The translations under genes and the position numbers were made by a program. 64,000 nucleotides of DNA from Aphelocoma coerulescens. Lineage: Eukaryota > Chordata > Aves > Passeriformes > Corvidae. The notes under the pieces are model-generated. The model ran no database searches, was not told the origin of the DNA, and saw only the letters and a list, made by a program, of their open reading frames with translations. The stretch spans positions 35,295,001 to 35,359,000 of the forward strand of contig NC_091020.1 of assembly GCF_041296385.1 (NCBI RefSeq), read 5' to 3'. The number at the start of each line of letters is the position of its first letter. Positions within the stretch are counted from its first letter, which is position 1. Shown piece after piece: positions 1-11,052 of this stretch.

Positions 1-185
1 CGCGCTCAAGCTGAAGGGAAAACAATTCAAAAGTTTAAGGATTATTCTTTATTCAGACTGTGATCCCTCAGCAAGAAATGTCTCAGGGATGTGTGTTTAT
101 CTTGGTCTGGGCCCACTTTAGCAGTTTTTACCCTTTGGCTTCACCTCAAGCAAAACAATATCAAGTGAGCCAAAAGTGATGATAA

Positions 186-202
186 ACACACACACACACA
201 CA
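186..202. repeat. (CA)n microsatellite
   Basis: About eight uninterrupted CA units. It is a simple dinucleotide repeat, probably length-variable between individuals. No gene is associated with it. Confidence 0.9.
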
Positions 203-2680
203 GAGCTCTGAAGTTTCTCCTTCCCGAGCAGGGAAAAGGCTCCACCAGCATCGTGCTGGAGTTCCTCTCATTCCCAGCACTGCCAAGTGACAGCTTTATT
301 GTTAAATAAAACAAATTAATTGCCCCAACTGTCTTAACTAGTTGCTAGAAATGAAATTCTTCACTTGTTTAGCTGCCAAAAATAATGACAGAAATATAAA
401 CATGTAACAAAACCGAGGGTTTCTCAGGAAAGCTAAATATAATGGGTCTAATTTTGCCCTGGGCAGATGCACTGGGGCACTTCCCAGTGACTTCTGAGGG
501 AATTTCATGAGTGTTTTTAAAGGAGAGTGTATCCCCCACACTTGACACATCAAGTGCACATCCCTCTCTCGTTGTTATTTTTACTCGTTCTTTTCTCCTG
601 TGTACAAGTGCCTTTGTGCCTTTCTCTTTGCACAAAGACTGATCATAATAATTTTAAAATTTGCTTGTGTTCCTTACAAGGCTTGTGTCTCCCTGAAAGG
701 ATTTCCTGCAAGCCTTAGAAGGAAAAAAAACATTTTAAGTGTGCTCAGTGGAGATTAATGTTTTGAAAAGCTTGGCTGATTTCTTGGCATTCAGGAAAAC
801 CAGATGCCCCTGCCCTCACAAAGGCAAACACCCACACGTTTGCTGGTAAATGGGCAGAATTTGGGAGCCTCTGGAGTTAGGGAAAAGGGACAGAGAACAT
901 CCTGATGAGGTAAAAGGAGAAGTAATTTAATTGTCTAACTCCTTCTGTGCTCGAGAATATCAGACAGATGGGGAGGATAAAACAAGGAGCTCAATAATTA
1001 ATTTTCATGTTCCTCACTAGTGGGACCTCTTTAATCCCTGTTCCTGTGATTATAGAGAAAGGTTGGATTCTGAAGTTTCACTCATTAGCTACGTGTTGTA
1101 TGAAAATACCTGTATTTTCAAAAGGAATAGTGACAAGAATGAAAAATTTCTGCTATTAGAAATATCTTGGTGTCAGGGACTTTTGTGAAAGAACAAAAAC
1201 TCTCTGATTCCCTCAGATAAATAATGAAACAGATGGTTGTTGGGGGGTTAAAGGTCAAACCTTCCCTGTTGACTAAAACACAAGGTTGACTTAAAAGATT
1301 TCCTGAAGTTATTCAAGATGCAGCACATCAGCCTGTGTCTCCTGCCTCCTAATGAAATGGTGTGAGCTTCCTTAAAAACACAGGCCCATTCCAGGGGCTC
1401 CTTGCAGGAATTCCGACACCCATTGCAGCTCCAAACCGAGCTCCTGCAAACTGCATCTCTAATAACAGATATTGGTGAATAATTGGGTGAACTCGTCCAG
1501 GGATACAGGTTAGGAAAAGGCTAAATATTCACATTTAATCCATTTCCTAAGGCAACTGCTCGCTTCTCACCTGAAACAGGAGTTGATGAAGTCGCCACGG
1601 AAACCTGGGAAGTTCACAGAAAATTATCAATAACACAATTTGGAAAAATGGGAAGAAAACAAACAAACGCTGTGTGTAGGGGTGAGCATTCATTAGCAGG
1701 CTCCTGTTTAAGGAGACCAGGGCATTTCTAAAGCAGCCCAACTAAAGAGACAGATGCTGGAACTCGGATGATTCGACACAATTTGAGCGCAAATTGTCCA
1801 ATCACTCAAACCCACAAACACTTCAAGGTAATTTTGGTAAATCCCCATTGTGATCTAATTTCTTATTAAGGAGAATAAAGCAGGCTGCCATTGTAATTCA
1901 TCAGCCCCTTGCACTGCAGAGAGATGGCTGGAGTTCATTTCATGCTTTTCGCTGCAAAAAATAGACTTCAATTTCTGGAATTACCAACAACAACCTTTGA
2001 CTAAATATCTACATTATGTTTTTTTATTTGGCTAAATAGAATTTAAAGCTAGAAAAAAAAAATGTAGCTGAAATCTGAGGAGGCCATGGAGATCAGAGCT
2101 GATTCAAGGACCAAATCCATGAGTGTTATGGAGGAGCTGTCAAGGCTCAGAGCAGAGGACACGTTTGGCTTCTTGAAAGGGCATCACTGTGGTACAGAGC
2201 AGTGAGGTGTCACATTAAATGTCTCCTGTCTGCAATTTTGCTGCCATCCTAAACACAATTAAACATCCCTTCCTCATCCAGAGCTAGACCTGGCTCCCAC
2301 AACCCCTCCCCAGCCCACCTCTGCAGGCTGTTGCACCTTGAGGAGTGCCTGGAGGAGCTGTTCCCCACAGCAAGGGAAAGATGTGGGCATTTGGTGTGCA
2401 GGATCTTGCAGGGTGGAAAAGAGACTGTGTGGGAAACTCTTTTAATCCTGTGGAAAATGTTGTAATTCCTGTGGAAATTTTCTGTCATGATGAAAGACAG
2501 CCTTCACAAAACCGAAGGAAAAATCAGCCTGATTTCCTAGAAAAATCAGTCTGAGGGCCAAGAAGTGTTTTAGGGTCAAGTGCCTCCTCCAAGCTGGACA
2601 AAGCAGATCCTGATGTGCAACTCCCCCATCTCCTCCTAGAATTCTCCTTGCACCAAAGCTACTCTCTCCAGGCATTATAC
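203..2680. other. Unique non-coding stretch
   Basis: No convincing gene, RNA or transposon is seen here. Open frames are short (under 90 codons), overlap on opposite strands and have no recognisable domains. The sequence is moderately AT-rich with short A and T runs. It could be intronic or intergenic. Confidence 0.6.
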
Positions 2681-2834
2681 AGCAGGATAAAGTTCTCCAT
2701 TCCTGGAAGTGTTTGAGGCCAGCTTGGACAGGGCTTGGAAAAATCTGGTCTAGAAGTGGGTGTCCCTGCCCATGGAACTGTGTGACCTTCAAGATCCCTT
2801 CCAACCCAGGCCATTCTGTGGTGATTCTGTGAAC
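2681..2834 (+). mobile_element. CR1 LINE 3' end (worn)
   Basis: A 5'-truncated CR1 retrotransposon 3' end. Visible landmarks in order are a 'cctggaagtgttt' block, 'gaggccagcttggacag', 'ggtgtccctgcccatgg', 'cccttccaaccca' and two terminal octamer-like 'attctgtg' units. There is no poly(A), as expected for CR1. It has many differences from the cleaner copies in this window, so it is an older insertion. A 187-codon open frame on the opposite strand (2442-3005) runs through it and is not a gene. Confidence 0.88.
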
Positions 2835-3769
2835 ACCAGTGTGGAAAACACCTTGTGTGAGTGTATCCATGTGTGTCCATGAGCGTGCAAGCACGTTTCC
2901 TAGTGCTGGCACACCTTCCCTCCCCACATCCCCATTCCGCATCCCCGCCATCCTCTCACCGCCACCAGCGATGTCACAAACGGCCCCGCTCGCAGCAGCA
3001 GCCACAGGAATGCAATAAGTAAGACAAATAACAACCTCTTATGTGGTAATTTACAAATAAAAGTTCATTTTCCTTTCAAGGAGGAGCACAGCCGTGCGCG
3101 CGTGTGTGAGCAGAGAGGGAATTCCGCGTCTCCGCTGCCACAGGGACGAGGAACGTGGAGCCATAAGTCGACCTGATTTTTTTTTTTTCCAAATACAAAA
3201 TGACCTGTTACAGCATCCCAGGGAGAATATGAATTAGCCCAGGTCAATAGGAGGTCAAATAGACAGGGTGCTAAAATCCCTTTACTACTTTGTAGTATCT
3301 TATGCTAATTCAGTTCCCTTCTCTGTGATAAACAAAGCCAGTTGAAAGTAGATAGCATCACACAGTGATGGGTCCCAAAGCTACAATTTAATACAAATCT
3401 AGTAATTCCATTATACAACACATCCAGTTCATTTAGAGGCAACGAATACTTAAGAAGGTCCAGGATTGAAATGCCTCAGCTGATACTTTAAAAATATAAA
3501 TAATCCAGTAAAATTTCATTTGTCACATAAACCTAATGGGTGTGTGAGATGGAAATGCTGTCTGTCCTTTAAAACATTTCTTAAATGCAATTCATAGGTC
3601 CTACGTGCTTTTACACCAATATTGCAGGGGTTTAGGCACATAATCCGCAGATACATAATTTTAAAAAAAAAAAAATCCTCACTGTTTTCTCTTTGCAAGA
3701 GGTGATATTATAAGAGTCTAATGAGAATTGCTGAATTAATAAAGCTGAACGTCTCCCGGTGTTTTACAG

Positions 3770-3962
3770 GTGATGCTTTTCACCTTGGAAGGGTTTTGCG
3801 AGAGGACGCTGCCACCTCGCAGAACATGCGGGGCACAGGAGAGGAGAGTCGTGTGTGCCAGGAGCAGCAGGACGCTCTTGGGAATGGCCTCCGTGTCCCT
3901 AATTTTACCAGGGATGCAGAGTCCGAGCTTGAAGAAGAGCCTCCCGGGTCAGTGCTTTGCAG
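3770..3962 (+). other. Exon-like segment, no recognised product
   Basis: A 193-base segment bounded on the left by a pyrimidine stretch plus 'tgttttacag' and on the right by 'ttgcag' then 'gtaatc', which resemble a 3' and a 5' splice site. One frame is open across the whole segment and is rich in charged residues (ending in a run with ELEEEPPG). The segment is more GC- and CpG-rich than its flanks. I recognise no protein family, and similar signals arise by chance in a window this large. Confidence 0.18.
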
Positions 3963-6654
3963 GTAATCGAGAGCAGCCAAGGTAAAACTCCTTTGCACAG
4001 TGTCGGGATTGTTATGGAAATGCTTAAACAGGAGAGTCACACATGTCTAAAGAGACAACTAGAAAGCAGTTCCTGGGAAATAAAGAGGTGTGAACAGCTG
4101 AGGGCTCAGTGCTGCTGGTCTGTTTGTTTTCCACTAAGAGAGCCCTTAGGGCAGGAAAGTGAACGAAAAGTGAGGAGGTGATTCAACCTCAGGCCTCTAA
4201 AGTGGGTGTCTAAATTAGGGACACGAACTTCCCAAAGCCTGACAAGGATATTCCCGTGAAGGGAGACTGTGTCCTCTTCCATCTTCCCGTATTATTGATG
4301 CTTTATCAGGCCACAAGACGATTTATCCCTGCTGCTTGCTGTTTCTATCAATTTTAGCAACTTCTATCCACGTCTGGGTATAAATTCCACGTCTTCCAGA
4401 GTTTTGTTTTGGATTCCAGGTTTTAGACTGGATCTCCAGGCAGATACCTTCCAGCTAAGATCAGGGCACAGCTGGGAGAACAGCAACAGAGCTCCTCTCC
4501 CTGCTTCTTTGTAGGCTCGGGTGATTCACCCGTGGTTTGTTACGAGCTGGGAGATAATTAAGAGGATCTTAGAGAGGCAGGGTTTCTCTGCGCCATTCTC
4601 CTTGGAGATGCAGCATTCCAGCCCTTTTCTCTCCCCTTCAAGGAGAGGGACAGCAAGGTTTGGTCAGTGCTGGTGCAGCCAGCTCTGAGTTAGGAGCTTC
4701 GGCCCTGGCAGCAGGAAATCCTCTGGCTCTCCCTGGAAAAGGTAAATACAGGTGAGGACTGGACAGCAGCACCCTGGGAGGAGGAGGGGGGTCCTGGAAG
4801 TGTTTTGCAACTTGGAGGGAAATTTGCTGCTGCTGCTGAATGGAGTTTTTTGCCGTCAACTTGACATTCTCTTTCCAGGTGAGTGCCAGTGACCTTTTCA
4901 CACGTCCTTGATGAACTCGTGTCCTGTCCTCCAACCCCTTTTGTACGAGATCTGCGGAGTCAACAGATCAGTCGTGTCAGATGCCAGCTGGGCTTTTTAT
5001 TAATTGCATCATCATTTGGGTGAGATGTGCTTTTGGAGGGGTAATAACACTTTTTGTAATGATCTCAAAGCTCTGCTGTGATTAATAGTTTTTAGAAAGT
5101 CTTGCTCAAGCCACATTAATGAAAACGCTGTAAACTTTTGTTTTTCTTTCATGCTGCAAATGAAACAATCAATGCTCAGGTGAAGGAAGCTGGATTTGTG
5201 TCACATGGAGCTATAAAGGAATTGTTTAATCTGTCAGATATATATATATATTTTTAGGTGGCAGTGCACTTTGTTTGCAACCAAAATTTAATGGTAGAAC
5301 TCCTGAGTTATGTTATAAACTGTGTTTCTGATTTTGGGTAAAATAATGTGTTTGCTTCAAGAAAAGCAATTTTTAAACTGGAAATTAAATTTTTCTTTTA
5401 ATAGACTTTCACTGTGTTTTAATACTGCTTCACATACATAATTCTTGCTTTTCTCTGTGCCCTTAAAGAAAATACAGTTCTATCCTAAATACCTAAAAGT
5501 TTTAAAGACAAATTGATAAAATTTCAGCATTGCCTGTTCTCTACTCTCACAAATTCCTTCATTCAGCCAAAGAGAAGTTTATTTTATGATTTCTCTGCAG
5601 TTTTATGAGCTTTCCCCTCTGTGCAATATTCCAAGTACTCAGAGTTCACCACTGCTCCTTACTTTTACCAGTTCTCGTTGCATCACCAAAAAGATCCCAG
5701 GAGGTTCTGGCTGGAAAGATGCTGAGGATAAAATGCTGCCCAAATGAAACTGATCTGCTCAAATCTGACTTGAAATCTTGTTTTCTTTCTTTAAGTTACC
5801 TTGTATTTGAAGGAGGTTTAGGCTGTGGTGCAGGAACAACCACGTTGTTACAACTGGACCAAATATGAACAGTTCAACAACTGGTCTGGTCTTTAATTCA
5901 ATTACTGTGTTTAGTATAAATTTCCAAGTTTAGTCTTAGGATCAATGCCAGGTGAAAGAAATGATGCATTAAATAGTAGTTTCTCTCTCCAGTGCCCTTT
6001 TGGTGTGCATTCCAGCAAGGAAGTCCTGCAAGATCCTCCAGCTTCCTGAGCTGAGTTTAACTGAACTAAATAGCGACTAGCCAGGAGGATTTTAAATTTT
6101 TTTTTTTTTGTGGGTTTTGAGCTTTTTTATTTCCAAATTATGATACACTTTAGGTATTCTGTTTCTACACACCAACTAGTTATTTCTGCAGCTTAAACTG
6201 GGCTCACATTGGTGAGATTCAGTGAGTTCCTGCCCCACTGAAGTCTGTGGGAAGAGGAAACCATTTCTTTCCCTGCATCATTAGGATCTTACATGGCAAG
6301 GTGCTTCTCAAAGTATAAAACCAGCTAAAATTTCCCGTCCTGTTCCAGCAAGCACTGGTGCAGTCTCTCCCCAGACTTTGCATCCGAGGACTCAGCAGCT
6401 GTGTGGGAAAATACCAGTGAACACATGGTGCTGCAAGGCTGCTCTCAAAGCTCAGCCTTTCCTTAGGCTTAACTCTTCCAGGAGCAGCAGACAGCACCTG
6501 TGAGCAGCTCAGCCACAGCCTAATATTTGCATTCAAGAAGAACTATCGTTATTTCAGCACTACTTCAATCGCTACATAAAATTTGTTTCTTTCCTAAATG
6601 TCTCTTTCTTTTTATTTCTTTCTCTCTCCTGATAATCTTACTCAGAAAAAAAGC

Positions 6655-6676
6655 AAAAAAAAAAAAAAAAAAAAAA
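6655..6676. repeat. A22 homopolymer
   Basis: A run of 22 adenines, preceded by AAAAAAAGC. It could be a simple repeat or a decayed retroposon poly(A) tail, but no recognisable retrocopy lies upstream. Confidence 0.85.
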
Positions 6677-9125
6677 GTGCATTTATTTAAGCTTCACATG
6701 CTGTCCTGGTCTGGAAAAACAAGGTTTCCCTGCTTTCCAAGCCTTCTGCATGAGACTTTAACGAGTCACATCTGGAGGTTCTTCCCGTCATGTTGCGTTA
6801 TGAATCTTTATGGGCAATTAACTGGTTGGGTATGAAAACACCCACACTGGTAATGGGTCAGTGGGCACAACCAGTCTCAGAACTCAGCTCAGATTGCAAC
6901 GTCTGTCTCCTAAAGAAGCAGCAGAGTGCTTTCATTCTGATGAATTTCTCAAGGCAGTTGTAGAGCGTGGAGTAAACACAAAACTTTCTCTGACGTGTCA
7001 ATATTGACTGGTGGAAATGGACAGTGCTCCTCCCTCCTCGTCCTGAACTTTAAACAAATGGCAGCAGCCAAGTAACACCTTCTGTGTGGTTGCACTTGTT
7101 GTGGCCATAAAATAACTGGGATGATCTAAGTTACTTGAACTGTTCTTGGTTTAGAGGTGTCAGTGGATTATAAAAAGTACTGCCACATTTCCAGCTCTAG
7201 CAGGAGTTGTGCAGCCAAAAAACCTCTGACACTGAGAAGCAGGGCTGGGTCACTGCTCACGGTTTTCGCTTCTTTCTTTTCGTGTTCTCCCTCCCCGTCT
7301 TCCCCCAGAGCTTTACAAGTGAATGTTTTTCCCTGGATATTTTCCAGGCTGATTTCCGAGGCAAAGCTCGGTGCCAGCACCTTCAGCGTTCTGGAAGGGG
7401 CAAGGGAAGCCAAGCGTGGTGTTTTCCACCTTAGGCTTATTCCTGATCTGGGATCAGAGCAGATTCAGCTGGAGGTTCCCAGTGCAGTGGCTGTTCTCAT
7501 CTCAGTGATGCTCTGGTGCATCAGCCCCAAATTTGTGCAACACAAATCCTAAAGAGCAGCTTCCTTGCCCTTGTCCATGTGGGAATTCCTTCTCCAAAGC
7601 CCTCCGTGGTGATGGGAGCGGAGAAGAGAAAGAATTTTCCAGGAACATTGGTGGTGAAGAGCAGGATTTGGAATGGCTACAGCATGTCAATATGTTGATA
7701 AAATGTACTTTAATTAAATCCTAATGAATTTGAGGCCTGAATTTCAACAACAAAATGATGTTTAAGATGAAATACTGTGAGCTGGAGGGCCAGGCAGTGT
7801 GCCTTGGCTCAGCTTCTTGCTGCACATGGGAAGTGAAAGCAAACATTGTGAAACCAGCTCAGGTCTGAACTGTCTGCTCAAAAGAGTAACATCTCTAGTT
7901 TTTACATGAATTTTTAATTTTAGATGACACCTTTGACTGGAAGTGACAGTGGAGCAGATAATTTGTGTAATTACAGCAACAGTCATTGAGGAAGGAAGGG
8001 ATCTCTCCAAAGCATATAAACCACGAGATGGATTTGATAGGGGATGAACCCTGTAACCAGAGCTGCAGGAACCTTCTGGCCTGGGGAGGGTATAAACCTG
8101 GAATGCCTCGGCTCAGCTACTGGAACATCACCAGATCAGCCTCTCTCTGTGCTTAGGTGAAGCAAAGCGATAGATGAAGGGGAAGAAGGGGAGTTTTAAT
8201 GAGTCTAAGAAGGTTCAGCCACCCCTGTAAGAGCAGAAATGCTAATGCAGTTCTGGCGGCAGATGGGGCTCGCTGCAGAAAGGTGTTTGGCATGGGAAAA
8301 CTACTCCATGCAAAGGACTGGAAGTTAACTTCGTCACGTGTATGCAGAATCCTGAGCAGGAAAACTGCATTCATTAACCACATAACACTTAGCCCTGCTT
8401 TCAAGCCACACCTTTTCCAGAAATGCCTTTTTAATCAGCCCTCAGGTTTTGTTCATGGCACAAGCTGGCCCGAATGATAAATGTCCTTGCTGTAGTGAGA
8501 GGTTTTACACTTGGCTCTGGAAAATATGGCATATAAACATCAGGGTTTCTTACAATGAATGCACAAATATGTAGAAAAAGAAGAAGTAACCAGGAGGTAT
8601 TTACAAACCAGGACTGGAGAAATACATTTCTGAGAAGGAAATTCCCTGCAATGGTTAGAGGGTGCTGCAAGGAACAAATTCTCTCTAAATACCCTGTATA
8701 AAGAAAATAATCTTGGGGACAGTAATTTGTACACACTTGAGAACTTGGTAATGATCCTAAAAGTCTGTTTTGGATAAATAGGAAAATTTTTGCAGCTGTT
8801 TAAAATGTAAAATCAAATGCAATTTTTTTTTATGTTGCTTAGATGAAGATCACAGCTAATTAGCCTTAGTTAAGTAAAGCACATCCTTTGAAAATTGGAG
8901 ACAAGTTCCTTTGCCCTCTGAAGAATTGTCTGTTATTTACATTGTTAATATTAATATCCTGCAGCCTCTAAACTCGGAGTCGGTGTCATTGGAGACAGCC
9001 TGTAACAAACAACTCAGACCTCCAGTATCATTACGACCTGAGATATCTTCTCTTTTGTTTTGCCACAAGCTGAAATAACCAGTGATGGAGTGGAGCCTAA
9101 AGTTCATGAGGCAAAACCCAGATTC

Positions 9126-9183
9126 AAGGATCATAGGCTGGTTTGGGTCGGAAGGGACCTCAAAGATCACCTTGTTTCAACTG
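9126..9183 (-). mobile_element. CR1 LINE, tail only
   Basis: About 55 bp matching the reverse complement of the extreme CR1 3' end: 'ggatcatagg', then 'ggtttgggtcggaagggacct' split over the typical block, then 'caaagatcacctt'. It is one of the shortest copies here, consistent with severe 5' truncation at insertion. Confidence 0.75.
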
Positions 9184-10050
9184 GCTGGAAAAATCTGCAT
9201 GGAAAAATGCCAGAGAGCTCCAGAAGGAGCAGGGCCTGAAAGCAGAGATTTATCCTGAGAGTTCTCGCAAATCTGCTGGAGTTTCCTTCTGTTTTGGAGG
9301 AGTAAAGAGCTGCTGGAGTTTTAACTGGCATGAGTGAGGTGGCAGAGTGGGGTCTGTGGGTGCAGGGTTGATTTATTGTCCTGGAGAAGTGGGATGGACA
9401 TTGTGTCCTCTGTCACCTTCCGCTCCTCAGGCTTCTTCAGGGACCAGACCAAAAGTTTTGCAGCCCTGGAGTTCAGCTCCCGAAGCACAGCTGAGTGATA
9501 ATGATGCCAGCACAGATCAGCTGGAAAACCATGGAAAATGTTCTTGGGGGTGGTGCAGAAGGGAGTGGAATTTATTAAAATAGAGATGAGCACTGAAGGA
9601 AGGGGGTTTGAGTGGCGAGTCAGCCAGCAGTCCCGGGGAAAGGCGGCAAAAATGCGGGAATTGGCGTTAAAAGATCCTTATTGTTTGTGCTTTGCTTGCA
9701 CTTGGAGATTTTGGTAAAAAACAAACACTTTGTAAACTTTATACTGGGTGTGAACGTGGGAAGACATGGAAAGGGCCTCCAGGAGCTGAGTGTCTGCTGC
9801 TGGAGTCAAACCAAACAGGAGAGAAGCACAGAACATGTCAAAACTGAGGATATTCACCAGTGCTGAAGCCTTCCAGATCCAGATGTGTCCAGATGGGACC
9901 CAGGGATGCCAGCAGCCTTAAAAAATAAATAAATAAACAAAAAATCCCCTCATTGGCTGCTCTACTGAACTACCTGGACTAAAGATAAATATTGCAAATT
10001 TACAAAAAAATTAAATATTTACCAATAACATGCAATTAAAAAATGAAGGC

Positions 10051-10127
10051 CATATAGTTTTGATTAGTTATATACAATTTTAGTAGGTTTTAATATGTTC
10101 TATACAGGTTTGATAGGTTTAATATTT
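10051..10127. repeat. Degenerate AT-rich tandem repeat (about 3 units)
   Basis: Three imperfect copies of a roughly 20-30-bp AT-rich unit start near 10052, 10071 and 10101. Each begins with tata and contains a 'tttga/tagta' then 'ggttttaat' core. It is a local tandem duplication without coding capacity. Confidence 0.55.
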
Positions 10128-10439
10128 AGGTTCCAGTTTCTAAATTCTGTAGAAGGTTTGGAAGTCCCTGTCCCATTAATTACAGTGGGAACTGAGCATC
10201 CAGAGCCCCAAACTCACTTTGAAATCCTCTGCCTAAACCTTTCTTTCTCCTCAGCGTTCACAAGGTTGAATAGAAGCAAAGTTTCTGGGATATGATAATT
10301 TTGTGCTGGAATAAATTTTGTATAAGTTAAAATCCCTGGAAGCTCCAAGGTAGTAGGAGTTATGTATTGGGGAGTCTTTAACAAGATCACTGAGGAGATT
10401 ACTGGTTCAATAAATGAAGATTTTTATCTGGGCTCCTTT

Positions 10440-10685
10440 GAGACAAGGAAGGCACCAAGGGAGTAGAGAGAAGTAAATACAACCCCAGTTTGGAGGGGAG
10501 GAGGAAAAAAAGGACTGGGAAAAACAGCCAGGATATAATAGCCCAGTACATCTGACCTTGGTGCTAGGCAGAGCTCTAGAAATATTAATAAAGGATGAGA
10601 TCACAAAACATCTGGAGAAATAAACCAGTCAGCATGGTTTCATAAAGGGTAAATCCAGTCTGACAAATCAGGGGGATTTTTTTAG
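10440..10685 (+). mobile_element. CR1-type LINE reverse-transcriptase remnant
   Basis: From 10531 one plus frame reads through a recognisable stretch of CR1-clade reverse transcriptase: residues of the form VHLTLVLGRALEILIKDEI, one internal TAA stop, then SQHGFIKGKSSLTN. In CR1 and L3 elements this corresponds to the '(N)YRPVSLTSV...' and 'QHGF.KGKSCLTN' region of the RT domain. The copy is a dead fossil: it carries a stop and both sides are lost. It may belong to the same insertion as the CR1 3' end at 10866-11052, with the intervening part deleted or diverged. Confidence 0.75.
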
Positions 10686-10865
10686 GGACATGATGTGGAA
10701 AGCAGGCATGGGTGAGAATGCTGGGCTTAATTCTGTCTTTTTTGGGCTCAGGGCACTCATCCGAAAGGATTGCTCACGTAACTGGGATGTGGGTTGGAGT
10801 GATGCTGGTGTAAGAGGGAGGGGTGTGAGGTGTGAGTGGAGGCAGGAGAAATCTCCAGCTGATTT

Positions 10866-11052
10866 AAAACCCCTTCTTCACTGAAGGGGTTAAACGCTGA
10901 AAGGGGCTGCCCAGGGAGGTGTGGAGTCCCCATCCCTGGAGGTGTCCAAGGAGCAGCACTCAGGGCTCTGAGCTGGTGACGAGGTGGGGATGGGGCACAC
11001 CTTGGACTCCATGGGCTGGGAGGGCTTTTCCAACCTTCACCCTGTGATCCTG
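10866..11052 (+). mobile_element. CR1 LINE 3' end
   Basis: A CR1 3' end in plus orientation. It shows 'ggctgcccagggaggtgtgg', 'agtccccatccctggagg', a 'gacgaggtggggatggg' block specific to one CR1 subgroup, 'cttttccaacctt' and a final 'tgtgatcctga' tail. It lies just downstream of a CR1 reverse-transcriptase remnant in the same orientation, so the two could be one rearranged insertion. Confidence 0.85.

Larger units (their letters stand above)
2835..9125. other. Unique non-coding stretch with scattered A/T runs
   Basis: About 6.3 kb with no recognised gene or transposon. It contains T12 at 3177-3188, a short TA run near 5240 and an A22 run at 6655-6676. Two splice-like signals (an exon-like segment at 3770-3962 and a recursive-site-like motif at 4878/4879) are listed separately. 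Open frames of 80-131 codons here (for example 7157-7552 plus) have no domain signature and overlap frames on the other strand. Confidence 0.55.

Noticed and set aside
2442..3005. 187-codon minus-strand frame
   Set aside because: Half of it is antisense to a CR1 tail and the rest has no motif.
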